Source: an uncultured Collinsella sp. (GTDB lineage: Bacteria > Actinomycetota > Coriobacteriia > Coriobacteriales > Coriobacteriaceae). Taken from it: 5,369 nt of DNA. Positions 4,499 to 5,369 of the stretch are shown here, one piece after another. A program made the position numbers and the translations under genes. The stretch is taken from contig UQEO01000107.1 of assembly GCA_900540095.1 (NCBI GenBank), positions 1 to 5,369 of the forward strand. Direction: 5' to 3'. The notes beneath the pieces are model-generated. The model was given only the letters and a program-made list of their open reading frames with translations, was not told where the DNA came from and searched no databases. The stretch's first letter is position 1; the number at the start of each line of letters is the position of its first letter.

Positions 4499-5369
4499 CT
4501 ACTCTGCATGGTTGCCGCCTCCCCGCTTGATCAGGAGCGCGACCACGATGAGCGCGGCTCCGGCGACCGCTGCGGCGGCCGCGGCGTACATTGCCATATC
4601 GCCAGTCGAGGGCATAAAGCCTCCGGTAGTAATGCTAGGGGGTGTGCCGGTGGGCGTGTTGATGAGCGACGCCTCCAGGCTGCCCGTCGACCCGTCCGCG
4701 CTGTCGGCGCGCAGGGGCGACTCGGCCGTGATAGTGAGCTTGGGCTTGGCGGCGGCCACCTGGTCGACGTCCAGGCCCTCGGCCTTGACCGTCACGGAGC
4801 GCGTGCCCTCAAAGGCGGCGTAGCCCTTGGGCGCCTTGAGCTCGCGGACCTCCAGCTTGCCCGAGTCCACGCCCGAGACGGTCACGCGGCCGTCCTCGCC
4901 CGTGGTGACGGTGGCCTTGCCCTCCGCATCCCACGTGCCGTCGGCCGCCAGTGTGCGACCGCGGTCGTCGGCGATGCTCAGGACCGCCCCGGCAAGCGGC
5001 TTGTCGCCGTCGCTGCCGCGCTTGGTGAGCGCGAGATCCCAGGTGTAGGCGCACGCGTCGTCGCTCGGCGTGCGGGTGAAGCCCGCGTCGCCGGACTGGT
5101 CGGCAAAGGGAGAGCGCGGGTAGCGCAGGTAGACCTCGTTGGGGTTGCCCTTCGCGATGCCGTGGTTGCACGCGCCGTTGAGCGGCGCATTGTACACGGC
5201 GACCACGCGGGCGCCCGCGGTAAAGGCGTCGGCCCCGCCGAGCGCGGCGATCAGGTCGCCGGTGCGCACGGTGAAGGTTCCGTGCGCGGCCATCTTGGTG
5301 ACGCACTGGGCCGTGATGTCGGTCCAGCCCTTGGCGGGCTCGGGGTCGGCCGGCCCCGCAAAGCACGTG
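4499..5369 (-). CDS. Minor or tip-like pilin with MPSTG sorting signal (C-terminal 289 residues; starts beyond the right edge)
   Basis: The reading frame is open to the window edge, so the true start lies outside and the internal Met at 5293 is not the start. Numbered from the edge, residues 1-100 look like the end of an isopeptide-forming pilin domain: NEVYLRYPRSP at 77-87 parallels NEVKLVYSNDP in the major pilin, so N77 is the likely bond residue. A CnaB domain follows, with K116 (LALTKRG), an E-box-like LEVRELKAPKGY (E176) and N237 (SLINTPT). The sorting signal is MPSTG at 252-256, then an Ala-rich membrane segment (about 258-280) and a KRGGGNHAE tail. Four cysteines (2, 22, 67, 106) could form extracellular disulfides. 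It precedes the major pilin on the same strand by 108 bases. A basal, tip or adhesin role cannot be decided without the N-terminus. Confidence 0.88.
   Translation of the reverse strand, partial: TCFAGPADPEPAKGWTDITAQCVTKMAAHGTFTVRTGDLIAALGGADAFTAGARVVAVYNAPLNGACNHGIAKGNPNEVYLRYPRSPFADQSGDAGFTRTPSDDACAYTWDLALTKRGSDGDKPLAGAVLSIADDRGRTLAADGTWDAEGKATVTTGEDGRVTVSGVDSGKLEVRELKAPKGYAAFEGTRSVTVKAEGLDVDQVAAAKPKLTITAESPLRADSADGSTGSLEASLINTPTGTPPSITTGGFMPSTGDMAMYAAAAAAVAGAALIVVALLIKRGGGNHAE

Overview
All five genes lie on the minus strand, so the biological order runs from the right edge to the left: a partial minor or tip-like pilin, a major pilin, a class C (pilus) sortase, gatC, and the start of gatA. 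The first three form a sortase-assembled pilus locus. The last two are housekeeping genes for tRNA-dependent amidotransferase. High-GC housekeeping DNA, Gram-positive LPXTG-type surface proteins and a GatCA pair suggest a high-GC Gram-positive, most likely a gut Coriobacteriia of the Collinsella type. That assignment is an inference from style and composition; no marker gene here proves it.

Right part (2660-5369). The partial protein at 4499-5369 carries the tail of an isopeptide-forming pilin domain, a CnaB domain and an MPSTG wall-sorting signal. After a gap of 108 bases comes the 576-residue major pilin (2660-4390), with a signal peptide, a D1 domain, an isopeptide D2 domain, a C-terminal CnaB domain and LPLTG. 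The major pilin is clearly lower in GC than its neighbours, which suggests that this surface-exposed gene was exchanged separately.

Middle (1177-2659). A strong intrinsic terminator follows the pilin. The sortase (1177-2115) begins about 400 bases further on, so it is probably transcribed separately. The 544-base gap holds several hairpins. One is a terminator pointing in the plus direction although no plus-strand gene precedes it, which raises the possibility of a small plus-strand RNA at about 2285-2382. This is the least explained part of the window.

Left part (1-1176). The gap between sortase and gatC holds a degenerate REP-like palindrome, a perfect 16-base inverted repeat with a nested inner stem, and a 21-base tandem repeat, and ends at a plausible gatC promoter. 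gatC and gatA overlap by one base (TAATG) and form an operon.

Expected working model: the class C sortase cleaves the LPLTG signal of the major pilin and joins subunits through a pilin-motif lysine. The minor pilin is incorporated at an end of the shaft or along it, and the finished fibre is anchored to the wall. No wholly new protein system was found; the novelty candidates are non-coding elements and variant motifs.
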